From assembly GCA_033807695.1 (NCBI GenBank), contig CM066304.1, positions 1 to 64,000 of the forward strand: a stretch of DNA of 64,000 nucleotides, in the 5' to 3' direction. Source of the DNA: Daedaleopsis sinensis. Taxonomy: Eukaryota; Basidiomycota; Agaricomycetes; Polyporales; Polyporaceae. Under the pieces are notes generated by a model, which saw only the letters and a list, made by a program, of their open reading frames with translations, was not told where the DNA came from and made no database searches. The stretch's first letter is position 1; each line of letters begins with the position of its first letter. A program made the position numbers and the translations under genes. This document shows positions 46,871 through 58,587 of the stretch, piece by piece.

Positions 46871-49551
46871 CTGATGCGCTCAGGCTACTATATGTTGTCA
46901 CCACAAACTTAACGCTCATCAGTGGGTAGTATGCTCCCCAAGCTGTACGTGCGCCCTGGCGCCTCAGACTACTTACTACTTGAGTCCGCGCGGTGCCCCT
47001 GTATCTGACCTCTACCGAGAATTATTCACAGACCTCGCACATGCTTAGAATATTTGGCTGAGGACTCAAAGCCTTAGCAATCAACCGACTGATTGGAACA
47101 TATTGCAATACCCGCTTGAACATGAGAATGAATTGGGTGAATTCCAAGCACTTATAATCGCAACGTGAGATTGCAATCATTACAATGCGAATCAACGCAT
47201 CCGACTTTTTGCTGATGTAGGTCAGATCGCCTCAGACGCATACGTACATAGCCTACACGCGTACTGACTACCCCTTCGCACAGACTCGCCGGTCTAGTCA
47301 GTTTCGCAACTCTGAAGTACGACGCGTGAACTTACGCGCACGCTCCGATGACGAACGCGGGACCAATGAAGAGCTGCACCGACAGCCGTGGACGGAGCCA
47401 TCAAGAGGTGCACGGTGCCGTCCGTACGCTACAGAAGTACTTGTGCAGGTACGTGTCTATACGCTCTCGCGACCATCAGCAAAAATGCATATGTCACCTC
47501 CAGAATTGGCAGGATTGGCCAAATCTGTCCGGATGGCGCGCGCTCGCGCTGCAGTTAATGCCGCCCGTAAATTTGCCCGCACCATGAGGGCGCGCAAGCA
47601 AGGGTTAGAATTGTGCTGGATTGTGCTGGTACCTGCTGCTGCGTGATTCGGACTAGCAGCTCAATGGAGAGAGTACGTGCGAGAGCAGAGCTGACCGCAT
47701 AGTGACGGTTTAGTTGGCGTGCGTCTGCGAGCGAGCTCGATTTGGTAAGGAACTTGCTTAATTTGGTAACATAATTCGAACTCCGTCGGGGCTTCTGTGC
47801 ACTCCACAAAACTCGCCCGCTCCCCCTGCTCTCCCCTCATCGTCTCTCTCTCCCATTCCTCCATCACCTCATCACGGTACGGTGAACGATGCAGGTAGCT
47901 GCCTCGCATATATAGGTAAGTTTATGCATTCAGGGCTTTGCTAGCTACTACTGACATCTCCATTTGATATACTCGAACACCACCGGACTTCGAGCTCCGA
48001 CTCGGAGTCGCTCTCGAGGCTTTCTCGAGCCGGCTAAGTTCAAGTACGTGGAGAGTCCCTTTGCGCCTGACCCCCTCTCAGCCCTATCTGTCTCTAGCTC
48101 TACCCCCTCTTATCCTTGTCCTCATCAGCGCGGACACCACTCTGTATGTCCACTTTTGTCACTCCCCATTTTCGTGCGTGCTCACCGTGTTTTTGGTACG
48201 TAGATCAGACGCCCAATAGCTTCCCCATCGAACGCAAAACCCACCTCGATATGTATGCCCCCGCCCCCGTGTGCTATGTCTGGCTGTGCTGACTGTTATT
48301 GTATAGGGTCTCGCCACCTGCCGCGTTCTCGAGGTTTTTTCCGTAGTGCTAGTATTTACTATGTATGCATACATCTAGCTATAGCTAAATATATTTCTGT
48401 ACTACTGCTATTCCTGCGCTCGACACCGTCTAGAATCGATGCAATTTAATAATCTAATAACTTGTTTATTATTGCTACACGATACAAGGCGATACCAGGA
48501 GGTATCACGTACCCTCCTGAGGACGACAATCCCACACAAGGCAGACAATGACTCCTGTAAACATTGGTTCTCGCACGGGATTGGTTGAATTGGGCTGCCA
48601 CCCGGTGCAACTCGCCTTGATTGTGTGGCTGCGGGAAGGCCATCGGTGCTTCATGCTCGGAACCGGCGATTGGCCCTGATTGTGCTGAATTTTAGGGATT
48701 GTGCTGCTGCGTGCGTCCGCGTGATTCCACCGGGATTTTGCTGATGACACAGCACCGCACCCGTCCATCCATCTGCTCAATGTTACTGCAAGCACGCAGT
48801 CTCGCCTCCAACCTCCATCCTCTAGCCTCCAGCATCAACCGACCGACGCCCCTCTCACGCATGCCCGTCCCCACTCGCTCACCCGCACGGATCAACGTAT
48901 TCAAATTGCGACTTTTGCAGTCCATCTCCCTCTACCTCTGCCTGCACGTCCCTTCGTCACGTCACGTCGGCTGGTGCTCGCTTTACCAGCGGTTGCTTTG
49001 TGACTCCGAGTCCATCAGGGAAACCCTCCCTAGCCAATTTGCAACATTCAGCCCTAATAAGTGATACTTATGTGGAATAGCTTCAGTAGCGCTAGTGAGG
49101 CTAATTCACCAGGTATACAGGATAATTTAGCATGAATGTTGATAATGAGTGCAACATTAGTGCTACAGATGCACTCAGCGGACACTATATATCAGCCAGT
49201 AGCAACGGAATGCATCAGTCGGAAGTAAAATCATCACTCAGTTTCACGCAGATGTAGTAGTTAATCACAGAGCATCATGATTATCGAGGGAGTATACTGA
49301 TGTAACGAGAGCTACTAGGACACCACATGGTCATGTAAGGAACGAGTGCTCGGAGCCACCGCGGTACTAGTATGCTACTGACGAGGTGATTACGAGGATG
49401 GTAAGTAAGTGAGATCGGACTCGGGTCGGAGACATCAGTCATAAAGGAAAGTGGAACAATGAACGTAAGTAGTTATGCAATGTCATCAACAAACCAAGAT
49501 TAGGGATCGGATGCCGTATGGATGTGCGTGAGGATGGGGGAGCAATAGTAT
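46871..49551. other. Intergenic DNA between genes F and G
   Basis: No complete gene is seen. A plus-strand stretch at about 47285-47450 between an AG acceptor and a GTACGTG donor is protein-like (Arg-rich) but isolated. The word ATTGTGCTG recurs near 47613-47630 and 48678-48705. The rest has only short open frames. 49060-49540 is AT-richer and empty. Confidence 0.4.
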
Positions 49552-52362
49552 CTACTCGACCGGCATGTCCTTGGCCTTGAGGAAGGATTTCTTGGGCTTG
49601 CGTGCAGGACCAACAAGTGCACCGGCAGTACTAGAAACACAAAGGATATGTCAGAATATATGTACCAATCCAGCGTGCGGTCCTACCAAGCATCCTTGTA
49701 GAGATTGTGCATGAGCGTATGGTACGCGGGGAGGTTCTCGTTTTGCAATTCAGAAAGGATATGGATGTTTGAGCGGTAGGCCTCGAGGAAGAGGCTAGTC
49801 TTGAACTCGCCAACGTTGTACTGGGTGCTGCGGTAATCTTCGATAGAGGCATATAACTAGTAAACAATGCACACGTCAGATCCAGTAATAAAGATGCGCT
49901 CGAGCAGCACCTACTGCTGTGGCGACCAACGCGAGCATCGGGGCAGGGATTTCCTTCTCGTTGGGCTTCTCCGGAAGCGACGACACAAAGTGAGGGATGA
50001 GCTGGTAGCCAAAGCTACGTGATTTGCAGAAGAAGATCATGCGCAGCGTCTGAGCAAAGACGGGGTACTTGTAGGGCTTCGTGCCATCCACGGTGTCGCC
50101 CTGTAATGTATGAGTCAGTGGTGTACTTGATGACGGTTGTGACCATACCTCGTAACTACAGATATATATATATCTTTCGTCGTCCTGAAGCCAACGCAGG
50201 CGGTCGACGTCGCCGCTGAGTAGTCCATAGATGTTTGGGGGAGCAGAGTCGGTCGCTTTTTTGACCTTACCCCGAAAATTCGGAATACGCTGCATAGGCT
50301 ACGCGTACTAGTATGAGTAAGCGTAGACACAATAGCCACAAATACATACAATGGATGCGAGCTTGGCCGCATAGATCTTGTCCTTCTTGAGGCGCTTCAC
50401 GAGGTCATCGTATCCATATGATTTGGCCGTCTTGATGAGGGCACGCTTGCCAATTTCAACAGATCGGTCGACATCTCCCTCGGGGAACGCATTCTTGATA
50501 CACACGTTGACGAGCAAGTCCGTGATGGTAGCTGCTGCGACCTTCTTGATGCGAGTATGCTGTTCACGAAGAGAGATCCGCCCCTTTGCCGGGAGTACGA
50601 GCTCAATACCTGAGTCGTTCCCATCATCCTCGTCCTCATCGGAAGAGACCTCAGAAAGCTCGTCGGGGTCAACGGGCTAGAGCGCAAAGCATGAGCAGAG
50701 AGAAAATTTCAAGGTAACATCGCACAACTTTACCTTCAAGGAACCCTTCTTGCGGGGCCGCTTGGCTGGGGCTTCTTCCGTGTCGCTGCTTATCTCCTTG
50801 TTTGCGGTTACGAGCTCGTCACGCCAGACCAGGGACTATCGCGCGTGAGAGCGAGTTCACCTAGATTCTAGAGATATTGCAGACTGACCTCGTCGGACTT
50901 CGTACGCTTACGCTTCGTGGCAGGAGTAGAAGTCGGCGCTTCGCCGCCGATTCGATTGGCTAGAGTAAGGACACAAGAGTTCAATATGCTGCACATTCTG
51001 CATGGGAGACGAACTCAGTGCTCACCGCCCGGAGTGTTAGTGTTTGAGTGCTGCTTGCGAGCCTGAGACTTCTTGGGCTCAGCGATGACTTTAACTGTGG
51101 TCCCCTGCGAACGCTTCTTCTTCTTCTTGGGCGGAGCTGGCTGTTCGGATGATTGCGTATCAGTATGTGAGCTTGCAGATAGTATGAGAAGAATGCATAC
51201 CTCAGACATCATAGCAGAGTCATCGTCAGCCTCGTCAGCGACAGTAGGAGGAGACTTTCTGGACGAGCGAGGCCTCTTGACCGATGCGGGAGGACTAGAA
51301 ATGACCAGTTCAATGGCATGGCATCGGAAATAGACAAATATTGACCTTTCGTGCTCCGGGTCTGTGCCCAATCCCCCCTGCAAGTCGGGATACTCGTCGA
51401 TGCCGGTAGAGTCTACAGTGTCGTCGCCTAGGATTGTTGCGGCCTAATCGAGAGAGAACAAGACATGTCAGCGATGGAAGCGACTCGGGAGGGGTGACGC
51501 GGACGTGTGAGCGCAACTGCTCACCTCGGCGTTCATCATGGCTTCCAGAGCACGTGGATTCATCCTCTTGAGCTTCTCATCTTCGCTGTCCCCAGACGAC
51601 TCATCGCCGTCGCCATCCTCCTCCTTTTCCTCCGAGGAGTCGTTGCTTGAGCCGTCCATCTCTTCAGCATCAACGGCCGGGGTACGCTTCTTCTGCGGAG
51701 CAGTGGTTGACTTTGACTTGGCGCTATTGGCCTTGGACGATGCCGGCACCTGGTTAGGTACATTCGACGGCGTATTCGATGCCGGTCGCTTGAAGGGATT
51801 AGACTCTGTGAGCTTCTACGTCAACTGGTTGACCATGTCTGCAAACACTGAGATCTTACGGCTCGGTGACGTGGCCTTAGCGGACTTGGATGGACGAGCA
51901 GGTGCGTCTTCTTCGTCTGACGTGTCCAGGTTGATCTCAGGGGGACGGAATTGCTGTGTCGCTGGCTGCTTCTTCTTAGGCTTCTCAGAGTCCTTCACTG
52001 CCGGCCCTATGATGAGAGTGAGTGGACTACACAGAATACTAGTACAGGCTCTGACATACCATGTTTCTTATCACCAGTACTTCGCGTGCCTTTCGAGAGT
52101 CGCTTGAGGGTCTGCCAAGCTGTGAAGATACGTGTCAGCGATCTACACGTCACAGAATGGGCGGAAAATACCTTCTGCGGCCTTTGACTTGGAACCGCGC
52201 GCAGGCCCTAGGGCGCGTTCAAGGATAGTAAGCATATGCATCACATGGAAGGTGGTACGAGCATCACTCACCAGCACGACTCGCAGGAGGATTCACCACC
52301 TCTTCATGACTGCTGTCGTCAGAGTCGGACCCCGACTCGGACTGAACGACATTGCGTGCCAT
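49552..52362 (-). CDS. Gene G: DUF6532 domain protein
   Basis: A multi-exon gene starts MARNVVQSESGSDSDDSS at 52362 and ends KAKDMPVE at 49552. The N-terminal two thirds are split into many small exons and are highly charged and low-complexity: EEKEEDGDGDESSGDSEDE, QPAPPKKKKKRSQG and KRPRKKGSLK, resembling nuclear localisation signals. An apparent stop at about 51820 is removed by a 44-nt intron (GTAAGATC...GACGTAG). The C-terminal about 250 residues form the DUF6532 domain: SLREQHTRIKKVAAATITD, KYPVFAQTLRMIFFCKSRSF, FVSSLPEKPNEKEIPAPM, LALVATAVGAA and LPAYHTLMHNLYKDA. The function of this Agaricomycete-specific domain is unknown. The gene is divergent from the Plavaka transposase with 333 bp between start codons. 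Exon borders in the N-terminal part are approximate. Confidence 0.75.
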
Positions 52363-52695
52363 GGGAGTAAACCTGTCGACCGGACTCGGAGACAAGCTGA
52401 AGAGAACTCGAAATGGTCTCGAGATAGAGAACGAGAATAGATAAGGTAATTATGGTAGCTGACTCGGAGAGGTATAGTAGAGTGCGACGTAGTCGTCGAA
52501 GGGAAAGCGGTGAGTGCGAGCTCTGAGTCTGACTTGTGTGCGCGCGCGTCTCGTGACTTGGGAGTTCCGGGCAGGTTTTCGGCGGCCAGCGGCTCGAGTC
52601 CTGTCCAACTACCTACCTATGCACCAACTATACACTCGAGTCAGTGTCGTCTACACATTACAATATCTATACACCCGCTGCTTGTCTACTCCTTC
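52363..52695. promoter_or_regulatory. Divergent promoter region of gene G and Plavaka
   Basis: 333 bp between the two start codons must carry both promoters. No clear TATA box is seen for either gene. An in-frame upstream ATG for the transposase exists at 52510, which would shorten the region to about 150 bp, but the internal start MPTRRKRSK looks more natural. Confidence 0.5.
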
Positions 52696-55600
52696 ATGCC
52701 CACCCGCCGGAAACGCAGCAAGGTGTCCACGCGTCCAAAGCAATGCGAAGGATGCTCGAATTTCTTCTCCATCCATGGGTACGAGCAACATCTCCTTCAG
52801 ACAACAAAACCCAGTTGCATCGCCATCCGCGATCGCGTCTTGGAGGCTGATTCCTCCGACTCGGACTCGAGCCAAGCCTCGTCCGATACGACTTCTACCC
52901 AGTCTCGTACTAGCTCGGCATCTCGGAGATCGTCTCGATCTCGGCCCTCGTCTGCACTCGGTCAACCTGAAGATCATACCCATGTATCTCCTCCTCCTCA
53001 GCCTTCCCCTATTCCCTTTGAAAATGATTTCTTTGGCGCGTACGGCCCTGGCGATTTTGACGACTTCGACGAGTACGATCCGGACGCAGATCCTCAAGGT
53101 GGACAGGATGGGGAGGGTGTGGACGGACCATGGCTGGGTGACGATGAACAGGGCGAGGATGCAGAACCTGCCAAGGGCTCTTTCGAGGATGGCGATGAAG
53201 ATGAGGACGATCCGGAAGATTTCCAGGACGCCGAGAACTACGCCGATGAGGGTGACTGGGAGCCCGAGCCCGCACCGCAGGCTCCTTTCGATGGAATCCC
53301 TGCACCTCAGCCCAGACTCGACGACACCCAACCCTTTAACCCCGACGATCCGGATCCTCGGCCAGATCAACGTCGCGTACACCAGGAACAGCGCACAAAG
53401 ACGTTCGTCTTGCCGTTTCCTGGTCCGCATGCTGGAGCTCCCATAACTCACGCCCGCACGAATTCTGAGTACGAGTCATATCAAGCGTCTGTCGACTTGG
53501 ACGGCAGCAATCCGTATGCCCCGTTCCATTCACGGATCGACTGGGATGTTGCCAGATGGGCTAAGATGCGTGGCCCTGGTTCAACCGCCGTCACGGAGCT
53601 GCTCAAGATCGAAGATGTAAGTGTGTCAAAATGTGTTTATAGCTCCGAGTTATACTCAACCACTCGAACAGCTTGTGTCTCTTCTCGGGTTGTCATTCAA
53701 GACATCCAAGGAGCTCAATTCCATCATCGACGACAATCTATCGTCCGGGCGTCCTCGTTTCACTCGGCGTGAGATTGTCGTGGCTGGTGAGGCCTTCGAA
53801 GTCTTCTACCGCGACGTGATTCAATGTGTCCGTGCGCTGTTTGGCGATCCCGAATTTGCAGGAATCTTAGTATTCAGACCGGAGCGGCACTACACCGACG
53901 AGGATAAGACCGCTCGCGTATACTTCGATATGCACACTGGGAAGTGGTGGTGGGAGACCCAGGTATGTACATTCTGCTAGAACGCATTCCACATTTGTGC
54001 CGATCATTTTCCATGTACGTTATAGAAGGAGCTCGAGAAACGCAAGCCGGGGGCGACGATCATTCCCATCATAATCTCGTCCGACAAAACTCAGTTGACG
54101 GTCTTCGGGAGCAAAACTGCGTACCCCGTCTACTTGACGATTGGTAACCTTCCGAAGGACGTTCGTCGTAAGCCATCACGCCAAGGTCAAATCCTGCTGG
54201 CCTACTTGCCCTCCTCGCGGCTCGAACATATCACGAACAAGGCGGCACGTCGGCGTGTTCACGCCAACCTCTTCCATAAGTGTATGTCTATGATACTTCG
54301 ACCCCTTGTCAACGCCGGGATCCATGGCATTGCTCTGACCAGTGGCGATGGAGTCGCGCGTCGCGGACATCCTATTTTTGCGATGTATATCGGAGACTAC
54401 CCAGAGCAACTCCTCGTAACGTGCTGCAAGACCGGAACATGTCCGAAATGCGATGTAGCGCGAAACGAACTCGGAAACACGACTGAGGACAGCCACCCGC
54501 TCCGGGACCTGCAGAAGATACTTGACGCGATAGGGCAGCTCGGTAGCTCACCTGCTGCCTTCACTCGGGCTTGCATCGACGCCGGCATCAAACCAGTTCA
54601 CAACCCATTTTGGACCGACCTTCCGTTCATCAACGTCTTCCGCTCAATCACCCCCGACATCCTGCACCAGCTATACCAAGGCGTAGTAAAGCATGTCATT
54701 GGGTGGCTCCGACAAGCTTATGGCTCTGATGAGCTCGACGCTCGCTGCCGTCGTCTTCCACCTAACCACCATGTCCGGCTCTTCATGAAAGGCATTTCGA
54801 AACTGCAGCGCGTTACCGGCAAAGAGCACGCAGATATCTGCCGGTTCCTTCTTGGGCTGATCGTCGGCCTTCCTCTCCATGATGGCTTCTCTCCGATACG
54901 ACTTGTTCGCGCTGTGCGAGCTCTGCTTGACTTCCTCTACCTTTCTCAGTATCCCGCCCACACCTCTGCTACCCTTACTCAGCTTCGCTCCGCGCTCAAA
55001 CGCTTCCATGCAAACAAAGGGATCTTCGTGGATCTAGGTATACGCGCTCATTTCAGGCTGCCAAAACTCCACTCTCTCGATCACTACGTCGACTCGATCA
55101 AGTTGTTCGGTACCACTGACAACTATGATACGCAGTACACCGAACGTCTCCATATAGACTTCGCAAAGGAGGCATACCGCGCAACAAACCGCAAGGACGA
55201 GTTCCCTCAAATGACCTTGTGGTTAGAGCGTCGCGAAAAGATCCTCCGGCATAGCGCGTATATCCACTGGCGTCTCAAGTGCATTTCCGAGACTCCGCCT
55301 CGTGCTACCTCATCTTCTGCGCTACCACCACTAAATCTACCGGCTTCCGAGCTCCTTTCTCAGCCCGTACTATCCCGCATTGCGATGACGAAGTGGCCGT
55401 CCGTCAAAGCCGTACGATTCGAAACTGCAATAAATCAATACAGCACTAGGTTCATCCGGGACGCTCTTGCTCGCTTCATTGCGTCATATCGTGACCCATC
55501 GCTGTCTCGCCACGAGATTGAGCGCGAAGCATGCAGAATCTCTTACCGCTTCGCTTCGCTTCCTGCATACCATAAAGTCAAGTTTAACCTCGAGGATGCC

Positions 55601-56147
55601 CAGCGACTCGGCATCATGGACACAACTCGTGATGTATGTCATGCGCGACCAGCACGGCGCGACAAGCACGGCCGTCCGCTTCCTGCACGATTTGACACCG
55701 TGCTCATCAACGAAGGTACCGGAGGGCCCTCTGGTGTTGACGGTATGTACAGATCACTGTAGGGGGCACTGAACTCATTTGAGTCTTGCATCAGGCTACC
55801 GTGTCGGCCGAGTACGGTTGATATTCACGCTACCGAAGGACGCGTGTCGTGCATTGCTCCCTGACGTCATTGCTCCAAGACACCTGGCATACGTAGAGTG
55901 GTTCACAGCATTCACACAGCCAGATGCAGTGCACGGCATGTACAAAGTCTCGCGATGCCTTGGTCCAAATGGGGAGCGGTTAGCTAGTGTTGTTGAGGTA
56001 CGGCATTTCCGTCGAACATGTCAACTCCTACCTATTAGTGGCACCATTATCCCCCGAGACTGGACTAGTAGTACTGTGCTCGACAGCTGTGACCATTTTT
56101 GGGTTAACCCCTTTAGTGACATGCACATGTACATGACATTGTTTTAA
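52696..56147 (+). CDS. Plavaka-family DNA transposase (1,093 aa)
   Basis: Four exons, 52696-53616, 53672-53962, 54026-55742 and 55795-56147 (921, 291, 1717 and 353 nt), join without a break. The N-terminus has a zinc-finger-like C-x2-C with downstream His and Cys (QCEGCSNFFSIHGYEQHL). A long acidic Ser/Asp-rich region follows. The catalytic part shows family landmarks in order: SDKTQLTVFGSKTAYPVYL, GQILLAYLPSSRLEHI, TSGDGVARRGHPIFAMYIG, CKTGTCPKC, ITPDILHQLYQGVVKH, FGTTDNYDTQYTERLHIDFA and YRVGRVRLIFTLP. Plavaka belongs to the CACTA/EnSpm-related cut-and-paste elements of Agaricomycetes. No stop or frameshift interrupts it, so the gene could be active. Terminal inverted repeats were not identified. 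Confidence 0.93.
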
Positions 56148-58587
56148 GTAGTACTGTTGACTCACCAATATACCTCTGCTCACGGTATCTGACAATTGTG
56201 CAACAGTTGTGCATATGTAGTAGGATGATTCAGGAAGTAGTCTCTACTAGTGGGTGATGAGCACTAACTTATCACTTCAACAGTAGATAGTGCTCACTCA
56301 TCACACATTTGCTGCTATTCATGCTTATTGGCAAGGTCATATGAAAATGAGTGAAAATTATTGCAAATTGGCCAGGGAAGGTTTTCCAGATGTCGCCTTC
56401 TCCACCGCCGCGAGATCGAGTCCCAGCATCGTCCTGGGGGATGCTATGGACGTTGGACCCGGGAACGAGAACCTGGCCGCCGTCATAACACCTCGCGCCG
56501 TCCGCTGCCAGTGCCGCCCTCGCTCACGCACGCTGTAGCCACGCTCGATGGGTGGGCCGCGGCCAGCGACGTGATGCCTCTTGACGACATCGTACGCCAG
56601 CACCCGCCGCTCCTCGGCGAGCATAGGAATCACCCACACGGAATAGTCGGTCGGGTTTCTGCGACGTATAAGGTTCCAGCATGCGTGCGTGCGCATGTAC
56701 GACATCCGCTCGCATTGCGCTCATCCACGAAAGCGCAACGCACGTCGTCTGCAAGCTGAACGGCACGCGTGGGCTCGGGTTGGGGTCGTAGCGGCACCCA
56801 TTCCTCGTCGAGTGCGCGTCGTGGTGCGCGTGCACGGTACGCATGTGATCCTTCTTCCCAGACTCCGGATACGTTGGCTAGCTGTGCGCGGCGGAGCGCA
56901 CGCTCGCGACAGGACGGTAAGTGTGATGTGCGTGAGGTAGTGCACGTACAACACGATCTCCGTGCCGTTCTCGAGCACAGTGCCGCTCCAAGTTCTCGGC
57001 GACGGGCAAGGGCAGGGAGGGGCCGAGGTTATCTGCTGTGGCTAACAACTCACGCGAATCGAACATTCCGAACGTCCATGAAGAACGCCGTGTTGCAACA
57101 GCTAATGGTACAATCCATCAACCCCTCCTCCGAGTCGCACCGAGTCAACACTCACGGGCTCACGGGAACTCCAACACTCCACCGGACCTGCACTCATCCC
57201 CACCCCCATCCCACCCCATCCACGTCACCCCCGACCGGTCCCCCACTCGCATGGTCAGCCCTCGTCCGCCGTTGGGCGACTGCCAGCATCCAATCGTTCG
57301 CGTCCGCGCCCGCGCGTTCCGGGCCAATGGCAGACAAGTTCCCATTGAAGTCCCAAGTCCCAAGTCCCGAGTGCCTCGCGGACATGGCACAAAGACACAG
57401 AACGACCGATGGACGAACGGACGGACAGAGTGACGGTAGGAACGAGGGTGCTGACGGTGCTCACTGCTGATCCTATCCTTGAGGCCTGCGGACGGCGCGA
57501 ACGAGAAGGAGCGGTGAAGCGAGTCGGACGCCCGCCAATGACAGAGCAACGGCCAATGGCGAATGGACGCGGACGCAGGCGACTGGACGGGGACGGGCGT
57601 GCGAGCAAGCGACCTCCGCGTTCGTGCTGGTGAGTGATATGCGGATTCATGGCCTCGGCAAGGGCGGTCGAAGGATGGGATGTACTCAGACGGATCTCGA
57701 TTCGGCGCGATACGCAGAGGGTTCGGCGAGAAGCAAGCCATCGAGACATTTGCATTAAGATTGCAGGAGACATGCAGACATGTGCGTGATGTACGTGAGA
57801 TGCGGCGCAGACAGACGCAGACGTAGACGATAGTACGCTATGAGCCCAAAGACGACCAAAAACCCGGAGAGAGAAGTAGATGTGCAGATGTGTAGATGTA
57901 GGTAGATGTGCATTGTGGATAGAAAGCGGCGAGCGGAGACCATATGGACGAATAAAGATAAACGAACCTCTCGAACGGCGGACGCGCGTCCAAGTCCGGG
58001 CACAAACGCGTTCCCGTCATCCGTCCGGTACCAAGACGTGCACCGTGCCCGATGTCGAGCGACTGCCACCATTCGCGTTCGCGTTCGCCCACGGCCAACG
58101 GCAGACGACGAGTCCGAGTCCCGAATTCCGAATCCTCGTCCTCGAGGACGCGGAGCGCCGGCCTAGCGTGACGGCGCGACAGACGAGCGAACGGGCAGAC
58201 GGCGTGCAGGAACGAGGGTGGGAGTGGGAGCGGGGGAGTCGGAGTCGGAGTAGATGCCAGCCAATGGCAACCGCGGACACGCGGAGGAACGAACGGACAG
58301 ACAGACGGCGTGCAGGATCGAGTGTGGAAGCGGGGGAGTCGCAGTCGGAGTGGACGCCAGCCAATGCGGACGCGAGTAGGTGACTGGACGGGGACAGGCG
58401 TGCGAGCTCGCTCGCTCCGTATCGGTGCTAGGGGCTGCCGCGGATTGAAGCGCGAAGACGCGCGGTGCGGCGGTCTGCATCGAGGGGAGCTCGAGATCGC
58501 TGATTCGGCGCACAAGCGGGGCTCACGTTACGTTGCGGGATCGCGCTGCATGGCATGTGCATCGGAACTGTGCATCGTTCAACGCGC
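56148..58587. other. GC-rich intergenic region
   Basis: A small inverted repeat (TGATGAGCACTA / TAGTGCTCACTCATCA, about 56254-56312) follows the transposase. From 56390 to 57070 all frames are fairly open because of high GC. A minus-strand reading with LDEEWVPLRPQPEP is protein-like, but no start or complete exon chain was found. 57560-58420 contains diverged duplications of a segment with GCCAATGG, GACTGGACGGGGAC and GGCGTGCGAGC (near 57570, 58195-58290, 58295-58410). Confidence 0.4.

Noticed and set aside
51818..51830. Premature stop in gene G
   Set aside because: It lies in a 44-nt intron with a GTAAGATC donor and GACGTAG acceptor; the frame resumes as KLTESNPFKRP.
49060..56320. Terminal inverted repeats of the Plavaka element
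   Set aside because: Short inverted words near 49070-49200 and 56250-56312 do not match each other across the gene pair; the 56254-56312 pair is only a local hairpin.
57160..58515. Long minus-strand frames such as 57160-57741 and 57838-58515
   Set aside because: They cover duplicated GC-rich DNA and repeat RTPVPVQSP-like peptides out of any exon structure.
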